A stretch of DNA of 64,000 bases from Hoplostethus atlanticus (taxonomy: Eukaryota; Chordata; Actinopteri; Trachichthyiformes; Trachichthyidae): contig JAXDDX010000004.1 in assembly GCA_034670405.1 (NCBI GenBank), forward strand, positions 8,132,001 through 8,196,000, written 5' to 3'. Position 1 is the first letter of the stretch, and every line of letters begins with the position of its first letter. A program made the translations under genes and the position numbers. Under the pieces are notes generated by a model. That model worked only from the letters and a program-made list of their open reading frames with translations. It ran no database searches and was not told where the DNA came from. Shown here piece after piece: positions 24,201 through 34,539 of the stretch.

Positions 24201-27200
24201 GCAACAGATCTGAAGTGTCACTGAGCATTATGAGTGTCTCTATGAAGACCCTGAAGGTATTATTGTGCTTCCTGCTGAAGGATGGACTTGCCTGCCTCTA
24301 CCCATGACATTTAGCCATCAAAACACAAAACACAACCGGGGGGGAAAACAGTGCGGTTGGGGGGGCCGGGGGGGTTCTGATGTCGCACAAGTCTCTATGT
24401 ATTACATTTAATGACTCAACTCTGCGGGAAGAGCCCTAATAACCATCTGAATTGGGATTATTAGTGGTACATGGATGTCAACATGCTTTCATCAAGATGT
24501 GGAATTAGCGACCACAGAGCGGTGTGTCATGGCACTGATGTACATGGCACTGATCTTTTGAAGTGTGACAAAAGAAACTGAAAGACTGAATGGTCACGTG
24601 CACGTGAGAAGATTTGTAATGATGATTTATTGTCAGCTTTCTGTGTGCATTAAATTGTATATTACACATTTCATGCAGGTCCTGGAGATTTCACAAGCAT
24701 ATATCATTTGACGGGTTTCATTCCAAATTGCTATAAATCGATAAAAGATTCTCATGGAATTGATTACTCAGTATTCCAGACCACAGATAATAATCATACT
24801 TTTTTAAAGCAAATGCCATTAGAAAGCTTATGGTATATGATATTACACTATGAGTTGTTGTTTTTTGCATGCCAGCAATCATTTGCTAAGATTAGGCATC
24901 ACTTTTTTCTTTTTGGAAAATAAAGTCTTCATTTGTTTAAGGACTCTGTGAACATAAAAGGACTTAGCACAGATGATCTCCAAGATCATGTGATTAGCTA
25001 ATGAAACCAGAATTAACTGCCTCAAATAGCCACCCCCATCTATCAAACCAACCTAATGACTCTATTCTGATTACTTTCACCTGCCAATCAAATCTCAGCA
25101 TTATTTTTCATATTCTCCTTTCCTGTCCTCTTCCCCTCACACAAACCTTAACTGATGCCCTGGCTGTCAGAGCAGCTGGAGGGAGAAAACAAGGAAAGGA
25201 TTCTGCTATTAAAAGTCAGATGCACATCATGTCTCGCTTGACTCTAAATGCTCATCTTCACTTATACGGACTCACCATGAGTGCCTCCAGCTCATCAGGA
25301 GTGACACATGGATGCCTCTGCAGGAACAAGGCCTTCTCCATGGTGATGATGGTCTTCTGGTCATTTTCAAATGGCTGCTCCAGCGCTCTGAACGCCAATC
25401 CTCCACAAACCAGGTAGAGCACTACCACTATGAACACCGCCAGCACCGTCTTCCACTTCATCACTGAGTGGAGGGCTGCTAACGAGCTGTCGCAGCTGGC
25501 ATCCATGCTGGCCACCAGACTGGCAGAGCGGGAGGAGATGGAAAGGCGTGGCAGCGGACAGTAACCGTTGGCCTTAGTGTCACAACCCATGGGGTTCTGC
25601 ATGGTTGCCACACTGGCCTGGACTAGACTTGACTTGGCCATGGCAGGCTGGTCTTTTTTGGGAGGGACCAAGTTGGTCTGGACCGCCACTAGGAAAAGAG
25701 ATTGAGACAAAGACAAGAATACATAGTGGGTTAGAAATGTGGTTTATTTTTGTGCTGGAGGACGCCATGACAGCAAAACAGTATCTTGTGAAAGTGATTC
25801 TGATGGTGGGAAGCAAATGACAATTGGTTAACATTTCTAACTCTTTACAGTCAGGTTATGAAAGTCGTGAAGAAAGAAAGGTTGAAGAATGAGAAAAATC
25901 CAAACTGTTTTTTGTAGGCAGTTAGAGGCTTTATAAGCTTATGTTTTGACATGATATTACAGAGCACCATTTCCCATGTCAATGTGTGTGTACATCATGT
26001 CTGTTCTTTGTTCTGATCGGTAATAGCCACATTGGTGCATTGTCCTCTGCAGCCGACATTGTCCCTTGACGACCAAGTTCTTCAGAAATACTGGAGGGGG
26101 TGTGGAGATGACGGCATCCCAGTAGGCTAATCATAAAAGACGCACCCCAGTTTGTCACCGAGGCAACATGCCAAGTTTTTCCACCTGAGCTAGAGTGCTC
26201 AGTTGGCTGACTGCTGTCTCACTGAGGGGCTTTTTCAACTAGTAGCCTTCTTAGACCGTGACCACCTTTATTGATCACTAACAATCATGATCAAAATCAT
26301 GGAGATTAGACGATTTTAAAATTTCATTTTAAATTGTAATTAATTTAAAAAGTAGCCTATTTCCATTCTCCAAATTAAATTAATTTAGCCAAATTCTAAT
26401 TTCCATTTTCACGGTTAAAGCTGGAATATGCAGCTTTTTCACATTAGGTTAACAATAAATAAATAGGATATATGATACTTTATCAGTCTGTGTCTGTCTG
26501 TGAATCAGTGTGTACATGTCTAATAAAACCTTTTTGCCTGAAATCGGCTTTTCAATGATGTTCGGTATGTTTTGGGTTGTGTACCATTTTGCTGTTGGCC
26601 TGCCATATAGGCATGGCCAGTAGCCATCTATATCTTCTGACCCACATTGTTTGTGTGGGCAAGTCCTGCACACAAATCGTGTTGTTTCACTTGAAGTTGT
26701 TCCTACACTTACTGACTGTAACAGACAATCAGCATGAGAATATGATGTGAAGGCAGTGAGCTTTCTGTGCATCACCACTCCAAATCCAAATGATTTCATC
26801 GATTTTACTTCACCTACAAAGTAAGAGACAATCATATCTACCACTTCCCAACACAGATGCCAATAAAACATACATATAAAATACACATGGTGGCATGAAA
26901 TAAAAGAAGATAAGAACTGGCACATCCTCGCCTTAGCAATCCTAACAAATGTCTGATATTGCTGTAGCCATCCAGAGGTAAATGATGGGTTAATGATAAA
27001 ATATTGAGGAAGAGTGGCTGCTGGGCGTCTTCACTGTCGAGTATTACAAGCTAATTACATGAATGTGCCCTGAATGCTCCCATAGCTGCACTCCAAACCT
27101 AGAAGCAATCACTGAAATACTACAATATTATAACTAAAATGTTTGGTAAATCTGACAGCTGCACCCATACTGAAATTGAGTATCAGAGTTTAAAAGTTGT

Positions 27201-28056
27201 TTAATGTTTTTAATGTCATATTCAACCTCACAGATCCCACAAAAAAATACACATGTGTTGCCATGGTGTCTGGCACATTGTGTCCAACTACACCTTGTTT
27301 GTATGACATGAGGCTCAGTTGTGTAGAAACCTCTTCCAAATTCCCAAGAACTAAATGGTCAACAAAACCTCATTATAGGGAGAAATTCAAAAATAAATAG
27401 ACAGGGAAAGAAAGAAATAGCTATAAAATAACTATGCACTAATGCATTGTCTTATTTATTTATTCACTTATGCTCACTCTTATTTATTTATATATTTATT
27501 TATATTTATATATATATTATTTATTTATTTATTTCTATGCATTTCAGTGTTTTACATTTAGTTATTCTGTATGCATTAGTATTGATTTATGAATTTATTT
27601 CTGATATGGCCAATTGTATCCTCCATTCATTACACCTATCAAAATGCCTACATTGCATGGCAGACTAAGAACTGGGTTTCCTATATGTGACTCTGGGCTA
27701 ATAGGGGGGCACTCCTAGCACTGAGCAACTGAACAACCGTCAGTCGGGCTACAGCTCTACCAAAGGTTTTCTGTCACCTCCAAATCTTGCTGAGCGTTTT
27801 TGCAGCAAGCTGGGGTGAACTGATAAAAGCCATTAGTCCTGAGAACTGAAGGCCCTGTCCATTGCTTGAAGAGAGTACTTCATGTTCCTTCCTGTCTAAT
27901 GGAGACCATATAGCTAACTCAAGGCTGTTAAAGGAAAATTAATATAATGGATAAAAACTTTGAAAAATACTTGTATTGGGGGCATCATTGAAAGATTACA
28001 TGGAAATACATGCCCTAAATATAGTCTATTTATCTGTCTGCCTATCTATCTGTCTA

Positions 28057-28089
<33 letters not shown>

Positions 28090-30700
28090 ACTATTCTGTG
28101 TTTTGATATCAAATGAGAGAACCACTTACAAGAAGTTACAATACGCACCACTTGCAGCCAAAGACTTACAATGTTGCCAAGAGTTAATGGAAAACATTTC
28201 GTCATCCTGGACCCAGGAAAGCAAGAATTCAATCTCAGTAATAGGCTATAGGAGAGTGGGATAGGTGCCATCCGTTTGGGTCATTGGCTTCTGAATACCC
28301 TTTATCATAAATGTATGCATACTGGGTAGGTCATCCAAGGAGGCAGCCATATTTAGATCCTTTTATGTATATAAAGCATTGTATAAGCCATTCAGAGCCC
28401 CAGCCTTCACCCCTGAGGCCCCCACCTCTCTCCAATGAGAGAGTGCCTCAAGCCATGGGAGGAGCCTCTTGGCTACCATAATGCAATTCCTAATGGTAGG
28501 AATAAAAAACAAATTTGTTTGAGGGAGGCGCTCTTTTGTTTAATGGGAGAGTCCCATTATGTGTGAGTGTGTGTGCATGTGCGTGCGTGCGCACGCATGC
28601 TCACACATACACACCACCCTGATGAGTCAAGGTCGTCCAGGAAGTCACTCATTCTCTTCCGGGAGCTATAAATCTTGTTAGTAAGCCCTTTGACTTGTAT
28701 CATGACTGAATCAATTACAGTAAACTGATGTCACAAGTACAGAAAGATTCACTTTGAATGTCTATGATGTTGTGGATGGCAGCAAGCTATTTTTAGAACA
28801 TGAGATGTGAGTTGAATGAGAGAGAAAAATGGGGAAGATGGATTGAGAGGTGAGGTAGCAGAGGGACGTTTCACTCTATATCAATATATTATGTTGTATT
28901 TGGTGCAATAATTTTGATGGACATAGAAGAAGATCTACTGGTACGGCTCCGTCCCATTCCAAATGCAAATTGGGCCAAGTCCAGAACTAATCTGACAAAG
29001 ACGTTAATTGCTTTTCACCTCATCTTATAATTGAATGAAATTGAATAAATGGTCGTAAGTGTCGTAAGTGGTGGAGAGTACACTCCCACACAACAGCAGA
29101 GTAGGTCAGAGAACTGTACAGTATCTCCCAGATGTATCGTCTCCAGCCCATCTTAGTGATAAACAAAGCTCCAGCATATAAGGTTGTCATCTATGTTCAT
29201 TCAAAACCATAGGCAAACCGACTTTTGGATGAACATTACTGGGTTTCCATTGTGTGGCATTAATTGTGTGGTATTCAAACCACTGAAGCCGCTTCATATT
29301 GATTTTTTTGCAAATTAGATAAATAAGTCCTGTGTGGAAAGCAATTATTTTCTATGGATACTCTCTCTCTGTCCTAGCTCTGTGCTTCCTGGAGCATTTC
29401 AGGGCATACCAGAGGAACACTCGAGCTGTTCCTCCATCCAGAATAAAAATAAATGATATCTGGATGATGATGATAATAATGGTGGGGGCGGATATGGAAG
29501 CACACTATATGTTATTAGTGTTTACAGCTCACGCCAAAGTGTTGAATCTCACACCATACCGCACAGTTTACCGCACAGTTGAGGTGGGACACTAATTTAT
29601 TCAGTTTTTCATCATACCAGCTGCATTTGGGGAAGCACGTGGTACAACGTGAAACGCATCGTTTACCCGCTGGGCGCCTGCTGTTGGAAAATGAACAGAG
29701 GACGCAAAAATACAAAACTGAGCAGACAAATGTAAATTTTGGATGTCTCCGTGTGGCTCTTTGCCAGTGATTCCCACAGAGGTTTGTGGCATTCATCTCT
29801 CCAGCTGCGCCCAAGTCTAATAAACATATGTCAAGCCAGACAGAATAAAGACATATAAAATTGACTTCCGGTCAAAAACATTCAAAATAAAATTCGTTGC
29901 AACATTACACAGAGCACCCAAGTGAATATAATTAAGAAAGAATATGTCCAGAATAAAAAAAACGTTTGTTTTTTATTAAAAAATAACTTTTATATCATCA
30001 TAATGGAGAGCAAAGAACAAGGAAAAAGCTCCCAGAAATTAATTCGGAAGCCATATCTAAACAAATTACGAGGGGGCATTCAGGACCAATGTTCCCTCTA
30101 AGCTTTGTGCATTTGGAGACCTATGTCTAGAAATGTATCATATTGACCAAATAATAATGTCTTGTCAGTCATCAGTCAGTATTTGGACTTTTTTACTGGC
30201 AAATTATATTATAGATGCAGCTATAGATGCCCTTTATTTTGACGGCAAGGTCGCTTAACTTCTGGTCTTATTCTGGCTGCTACTGACTGGCTTGACGCGG
30301 CTCCCTGGCGAGGGCTGCGCTCCCAGCAACGCTACCTCTCACAGCTGAGTACACGGAGGATGAAGAAGAAAGAAATACTACCAAACGCTTTGTCGCGTAT
30401 TAACGGTCATCTTTGTATTACCAAAGCGTGCAAATGAGAGAAAAACTCGAAAGAAAATGAACAAAATCAAATTATTTCAATAAGAATTTGGATAGAACCT
30501 GTTTGAGCGGACTAAAAATAATCTAGTAGAGGTACAGATGGTCGCTCAAAGAAAACGGTTGAGTCCGGGACAAAGTAGTCTACAAAGCTGTTTAAATGGC
30601 ATTTTAAGCAGCTACTTAATCAGACAATAGGCAGCATTTACCAACCTTGTTCTGGGTCCCAGTTAACTTGTTTCCTCGGGTTCTCTAGTGGAAATTTCAT
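7598..30700 (-). CDS. kcnk10: KCNK10 (TREK-2) two-pore-domain potassium channel, 7 coding exons
   Basis: This gene encodes a plasma-membrane background K+ channel that works as a dimer and is gated by stretch, lipids, heat and pH. Coding exons in transcript order are 30700-30646, 25688-25276, 11567-11447, 10241-10081, 9366-9174, 9061-8919 and 8296-7598 (stop at 7600-7598). The sum is 1785 bases, or 594 residues plus stop. The start is [18 protein letters not shown], very like the mammalian TREK-2 start. TM1 is near residues 98-119 and an extracellular NSS glycosylation sequon is at 176-178. The first filter is TIGYG (195-199). The second reads TVGIG (306-310), where TREK channels normally have GFG. 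The proximal C-terminus keeps KTKEEVGEF, with the pH-sensing Glu, and RRRLSVE. The downstream [18 protein letters not shown] and MLSPEKR segments are TREK-2-specific and exclude KCNK2. All introns are GT-AG with matching phases. Whether this is the a or b fish paralogue cannot be told. Confidence 0.97.
9105..9140. repeat. GATA microsatellite
   Basis: About nine GATA units lie inside the short KCNK10 intron between the exons at 8919-9061 and 9174-9366, ending roughly 30 bases from the latter's donor. Confidence 0.95.
9690..9850. mobile_element. Possible LTR-retroelement fragment
   Basis: A C-rich block containing CACTCCATCAAACACACCTG stands out from the surrounding intron and resembles pieces of fish LTRs. 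This is only a resemblance from memory; no ends or target duplication are visible. Confidence 0.2.
10265..10440. repeat. Purine-rich GGA/GAA low-complexity tract
   Basis: Almost pure AG sequence sits in the KCNK10 intron just upstream (in transcript sense) of exon 4. On the transcribed strand it is a long pyrimidine stretch leading toward the acceptor at 10242-10243. Confidence 0.8.
11140..11225. repeat. Dispersed fish repeat fragment
   Basis: The stretch TTTATTTACCAGGCAAGTCG followed by a TTAAGAACAAA motif matches my memory of a widespread teleost interspersed repeat. The class cannot be determined here. Confidence 0.4.
11826..11867. repeat. TG dinucleotide microsatellite
   Basis: About 20 uninterrupted TG units in the long KCNK10 intron. 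Confidence 0.95.
14075..14097. repeat. TG dinucleotide microsatellite
   Basis: About 11 TG units in the long KCNK10 intron. Confidence 0.9.
14611..14644. repeat. CA dinucleotide microsatellite
   Basis: About 16 CA units preceded by CGCA units. It lies 0.5 kb from a TG tract of the opposite phase. Confidence 0.95.
15120..15245 (+). repeat. Dispersed fish repeat (TTTATTGGCCAAGT type)
   Basis: The sequence AGAATCAGAATCAAATTTAT followed by TTGGCCAAGT and GCACATACAAGGAATTTGAC is a very common teleost interspersed repeat as I remember it. Only the 5' portion is recognisable. Confidence 0.5.
16723..17688 (+). repeat. First copy of a duplicated ~960-base segment
   Basis: From TAGTCTAGCATTAGTACG onwards this matches 21275-22250 at an offset of about 4552 bases. 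It shows scattered substitutions and small indels, for example ATATATATG present near 21640 but absent here, and a changed block near 17385. Similarity fades after 17688, where base runs start to inflate. It includes the left end of the transposon found in full at 21683. Confidence 0.9.
17689..21060. other. Corrupted sequence: homopolymer-ridden block, probable assembly or base-calling artefact
   Basis: About 3.4 kb is dominated by runs of A, T, G and C of 4-20 bases in constant alternation, unlike anything else in the window. Its first 130 bases still track 22250-22410: ATCAACTCTCC, a compressed GCAAGTCTCCCCAAAA-like piece, then CGGCAACGGCTACG. It therefore begins as a badly called copy of that region. 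Open frames here should not be taken as genes. Confidence 0.85.
21065..21232 (+). mobile_element. Possible LTR fragment
   Basis: Normal-quality sequence resumes with a C/T-rich stretch, an AATAAA-like ATAATAAACC and an ending GGGATACCGTAACA. That arrangement is reminiscent of the 3' part of a fish LTR. It is flanked by the AT microsatellite. No partner LTR is visible. Confidence 0.3.
21229..21274. repeat. AT dinucleotide microsatellite
   Basis: About 22 AT units stand immediately before the second copy of the duplicated segment, at a likely assembly junction. Confidence 0.95.
21275..22250 (+). repeat. Second copy of the duplicated ~960-base segment
   Basis: This is the better-quality partner of 16723-17688. 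It continues into intact sequence rather than homopolymer noise. Confidence 0.9.
22230..22525 (+). pseudogene. THAP-like zinc-finger remnant inside the transposon
   Basis: The upstream frame gives [19 protein letters not shown] followed by [13 protein letters not shown], the C...LP...W..FI spacing typical of THAP-type DNA-binding domains of transposon origin. The frame then breaks. A shifted frame resumes with [20 protein letters not shown], also typical of the family. At least one frameshift and one stop separate them, so no intact protein is encoded. Confidence 0.5.
22969..23157 (-). pseudogene. Short acidic peptide remnant (RPYMFEPE type) inside the transposon
   Basis: A 62-codon frame contains an internal ATG in good context (ccATGG) giving [20 protein letters not shown] and an acidic continuation. 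The PYMFEPE motif recalls the N-terminus of fish P2X7-like and transposon-encoded proteins. Only one short exon-like piece is present, with a GTTCCA donor-like site near its end. Function is not claimed. Confidence 0.35.
23219..23322. repeat. Long perfect hairpin, 40-base arms
   Basis: Arms 23224-23263 and 23278-23317 are exact reverse complements around a 14-base loop, and pairing extends five more bases outward with one mismatch. The arm contains CTGATTGGCC, an inverted CCAAT box. It lies upstream of the minus-strand remnant. Confidence 0.95.
24338..24376 (+). other. G-rich tract with quadruplex potential
   Basis: Four G-runs (7, 2, 7 and 7 bases) occur within about 40 bases of the KCNK10 intron. 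Three long runs plus a short one make quadruplex formation possible but not certain. Confidence 0.5.
27445..27536. repeat. TTTA/TATT-rich low-complexity tract
   Basis: Imperfect TTTA units in KCNK10 intron 1. Confidence 0.8.
28038..28088. repeat. TCTG/TCTA microsatellite
   Basis: About twelve 4-base units in KCNK10 intron 1. Confidence 0.9.
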
Positions 30701-31200
30701 TGCTCTTGTTGTTCTCAAGAAAGGTAGCTACACTATAATATGATCAACTGCATCTACAAAAAAACGCAGAAAAAATAGCCAATTCATTAGGTGCGTTTCT
30801 CTCATATTTTCGGCACATCTTCATTTCTTGAATAGTGAGTGTAATGAATGGGGGGAATAAGAGCAACGCGAAAGCGCATTGTCTGGGTTCAGCTCTTCCT
30901 CCTCCTCCTCCTGCCGCCTCGCATGGACGCGTGGTGTTTGCTTGACAGATTGAAATACTTATGAGACGTTTCACTGAGCCGTTTGGAGGGGACCAGATCA
31001 CATCACATCTCTCGCACACACCAGTGGTCCGGTCCAGTGTGCGAACTTTACGCACGCATGACGCCAATATCAACAAGGAGTAAAGGATGCTCTCCCTATG
31101 TCGGTGTTCCCTCCCAAACCGCCGCCAATACCTTGTATAGGTGTAGGAAATTCGCATGCATTTTACATTCACACGGTCTGTCTAATACAGTTATATAAAT
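30701..31200 (-). promoter_or_regulatory. Probable KCNK10 5' leader and promoter region
   Basis: This is the sequence just upstream of the KCNK10 ATG on the minus strand. It is locally richer in CpG than its surroundings and contains a GGA/GCC-rich stretch near 30895-30930. A 142-codon open frame (31172-30744) ends 43 bases before the channel ATG. It resembles no known protein and is better read as leader or uORF than as a gene. No TATA box or start site can be fixed from sequence alone. Confidence 0.35.
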
Positions 31201-33453
31201 TGAATACTTACTCTTATTAGTGTTTTTTTCCGCCCAAACAGGGTTATCTTCTCAGCGTTTGGCGACCGGTGTCTGAGCACATGGCGCAGGGGTGCAAATT
31301 AGAAATGTACGGCTGTTCAGTGGCAGACTTAAACCATTACATCATTCACCAGTATGGGAAACTGTGCATTATTTATGAACTTCAATGGCTAAAGACTAGT
31401 CATCTCTCCAACCCTGCCAGATCCCCTATTAAACTAGTGTGCATTAAGTCATTCGCTGTGCAACTCAGATGGTTAGGATGGCAATTTGGTATAGGGAACC
31501 ATTAGAAAACATGGAATTGCCGATTAGGCCACATTGTTTTCAGAGGATATCAAGTATAGATTTTGTAGCCACATTTTTTTTTTAAAACGTTGCACTTTTG
31601 AAATTTGTAATGATGAAATGTCTTTGTATAGAACATCTTACAACAGCTGCAAGAGTCTTCAAAGTTGCTTTGCAAAATATTGTAAGATATTCAGCACAAT
31701 GACAAATAAAGTCCATATACACTTTATATTATTGTTGCTACCTATGGACAAAGATCTGTAGTGTAAGGCCACCTTACACTCTACACCTTACACATCTTAC
31801 AGTTGTATCATTTTTAGATACATGAAACGTATTTTAGGTAGGCTATCTTTATTCTTCATCAGATAAAGAAGAGGGTTGCAGACACATCTACAAGAAAATA
31901 ACAGATGAATTGTGATCATATATTGTACACATGAATGCCAGTTTATACCAATTTGTGTTTTAAAAAGTGATTATCCAATCAAGGAACAAACTAGTGAAGT
32001 ACAAATTCATTTATAGTTTAAAGTCTGTCTCACTTGCGGCTTGTCACATGGCTGTAAAGTAAATCACAATAGTTTTCTGGTAGTGGTGCAAGGTCAAAAG
32101 GTCTATCAAACAATAGAAGAATTAACAATATGCTGTTGACAGACTGTTCCTATGAGTGTACTCAATTCTCCCACATTGCGTCAGTTTTTCACTCTGCCAT
32201 GTTATTGTAAATTGGCATGAATAGATTAGGGTAGGCAACTTGGTTATGTGGTTGATGGTTATGTGTTCATGTACACCACACACTGGTCTGAAACCCACAT
32301 ATCAAGTCCATTCATGCCTCTGTAATAAACAAAGAAGACCCATCTCATGTTTATTTATACATTTGATGAACAGTTTGGGCTTTAGGACCCTGGGGAGCAG
32401 GAGAGGGCTGAGGGTGGAAAGGGTGGGCAAGTACCTTGGCTTTGGAAGCCAAAGTATTAGAGATGGTCCCTCTATTGCCTTCTACTGGCTGGCTACAGAA
32501 CAACATGAAACTCCACCCACCTTACATTTGGACCAAAGTCCACCTTCTATGTATAAATTAAAGTCAATATTCTTTTTCTACAAGAAGTTATAGTCACAAT
32601 AGCTAATTTCATTTATTATATTGTCTCCCTTATGGTGAATTTGAAATGGGCGTGGCTGCATAATCCTGTTCTTGGCAATGGCTCTGCACAACATGCGGGC
32701 GTGCTTTATGACCATATAAGACAATGTGGACTGGCTTTTCCTGCAGTTGTGAGCTTCACCCTGGCTCCACCTGCTTCACCCTTTTAGTCTACTGTGCAAA
32801 CTATGGCTCCAAACATACAACATGTCGGCACCAAGAAATCTCACTTCCTGGGCTTCAAACAGGCCCATAGAAAGTCAACGGGTGACATCACAGCCATTTT
32901 GTCTATTTTCTATAGACTATGGCATGTCCAGCATATTGCACACTCAAGTATTGATTAGGTATACTGTTACTAGCAGACATTTCAGATTGAAGCTTCATCA
33001 AATGATGATCAAATTAAAAATATCTGGGAGCTTCAAATCATGTTCAACCACCATTCTTGACGAGAACTTCATAATGTGTACAATCCACACATTATTGAGC
33101 TGCATTTTTAGAAATGAAATTTTCAGCATACTTAAGCCACATATAATTTTTTGTATGGCATTACTGATTTAAGGACAGAAAGATTGAACAGAAAGACGAG
33201 AGGGGGCTGACATTACACAGAATTGGTGCGCCAAAACCAGTTGAACCACCAGAAAGCCCTTGATTGCAAATATTTAGCTTGGCAAAATGGTAGAAATTAT
33301 ATATTTAAATGTCACCCATGAGACCTTCGAAAGACTTTGCATAATATTCATCAAATCATTATATTTGTTATATATTATTCATGACAGTTGTGTGAAATGA
33401 AAATCTAGTAATAATCCATAAAGACATTGCTTTGGCAAAATATAGAAAATGTA

Positions 33454-33806
33454 CAGTACCAGTAAAAGGTTTGGACACGCTTACTCATAGAAGGGTTTTT
33501 CTTTATTATTACTATTTTCTACATTTTAGAATAAGTCATCAAAACTATGAAATAACACAAAATGAATTATGCAGTAACCAAAAAAATTGTAAACAAATCA
33601 AAACAAAATTTTAGATTCTTCAAAGTAGCCACCCTTTGGCATTACGCTTAGGGTTAATAGCCTTAACGAGCAAAGAAATTCCACAAATTAACTTTTAAAG
33701 GCACACAGCAAAGACTACAGCAGGTGATTTCACCCCTGCTTTAAATCAAAATGTCTTTAATATCGTGAAAAACAGTCAGCTGTGTCCACACTTTTGACTG
33801 GTACTG
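33454..33806. mobile_element. Internally deleted Tc1/mariner-type element
   Basis: The left end is CAGTACCAGTAAAAGGTTTG and the right end is ACACTTTTGACTGGTACTG, inverted partners, flanked by TA on both sides (33452-33453 and 33807-33808) as Tc1 elements require. At 353 bases it lacks a transposase. Inner sequence such as TTCTTCAAAGTAGCCACCCT belongs to a well-known fish Tc1-like family. Confidence 0.8.
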
Positions 33807-34004
33807 TATTTCTAAGTATATTGAATGAATAGGACATCTATGAATTGCTGTTTTAAAAATTCGAGTTATAACTTTTTATTTGACTTATTTCATAATTTAT
33901 AACATGACTATATGATTATCATTTACTTGTTTGTTATCACATATATACATATTTGTATGTACATGCTTTGGAAACACATTATATTGTACTGACAATACAG
34001 CTTT

Positions 34005-34142
<138 letters not shown>

Positions 34143-34204
34143 CGATATGCATGATCGTGATGACGAGAGTCCACGGTTGGATAATGCAAAGAATATCTGA
34201 TCCA

Positions 34205-34320
34205 CACTCCGTAGCAGTAGGTGGTGGTACAGTCCTAAAAGAAGAATAGCGCAGTAGGCGGTAATGCAACATGTGTGTGTGCCAGCCGCTGTAAAAAGAA
34301 GAGGAAGAAGAATAAGATGA
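34205..34320 (+). repeat. Dispersed repeat fragment upstream of SPATA7
   Basis: The blocks GCAGTAGGCGGTAATGCAAC and GTGCCAGCCGCTGTAAAAAG, then a GAAGAAGAAG-like end, match my memory of a short repeat common in fish genomes. It may overlap the SPATA7 promoter. Confidence 0.4.
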
Positions 34321-34350
34321 CGACGGCGCGAGTCAATCATAGCAACCAGC

Positions 34351-34398
34351 ATGGCGACGGGGAAGCTTTCTTCTCGTCTGCTTATAAGCAAGTATTAG
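34351..34398 (+). other. Possible upstream ORF in the SPATA7 leader
   Basis: An ATG in good context (AGCATGG) opens a 15-codon frame, MATGKLSSRLLISKY, that stops before the SPATA7 ATG. If the transcript starts upstream of it, it could damp SPATA7 translation. Confidence 0.3.
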
Positions 34399-34539
34399 CT
34401 TGTTAGCTAACCCGATTATTTTCCAGTGTTAAAATGTTTAGAATTAGCTATATTCTTATAGTGGAATATATCCAAGCTCTGGCGTCGCTGTACCCGAATA
34501 TTTCTGAAGAACATGGGATACACTGAGTGTAACATTATC

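Larger units (their letters stand above)
11568..25275 (-). other. Large KCNK10 intron (between coding exons 2 and 3)
   Basis: This 13.7-kb intron has no host exon that I can see. Its content is microsatellites, the duplicated and corrupted block at 16.7-22.3 kb, the decayed transposon at 21.7-23.5 kb and otherwise unique AT-rich sequence. It is longer than the true intron if the corrupted block is an artefact. Confidence 0.6.
25689..30645 (-). other. KCNK10 first intron
   Basis: About 5 kb between the ATG exon and exon 2. The donor is GTTGGT and the acceptor TTTTCCTAG. It holds TA-rich and TCTG microsatellites and no recognisable exon. The acceptor side carries an in-frame ATG (25716-25714) that could supply a nine-residue alternative start. 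Confidence 0.7.

Noticed and set aside
26449-26925. 158-codon minus-strand frame in KCNK10 intron 1
   Set aside because: Not similar to any protein I know; no conserved motif or fitting splice sites.
28038-28088. Regular repeat considered as a CRISPR array
   Set aside because: It is a 4-base microsatellite without spacers, and the genome is vertebrate.
30744-31172. 142-codon minus-strand open frame upstream of KCNK10
   Set aside because: Lies in the GC-richer KCNK10 leader/promoter. The product looks random and ends just before the channel ATG.
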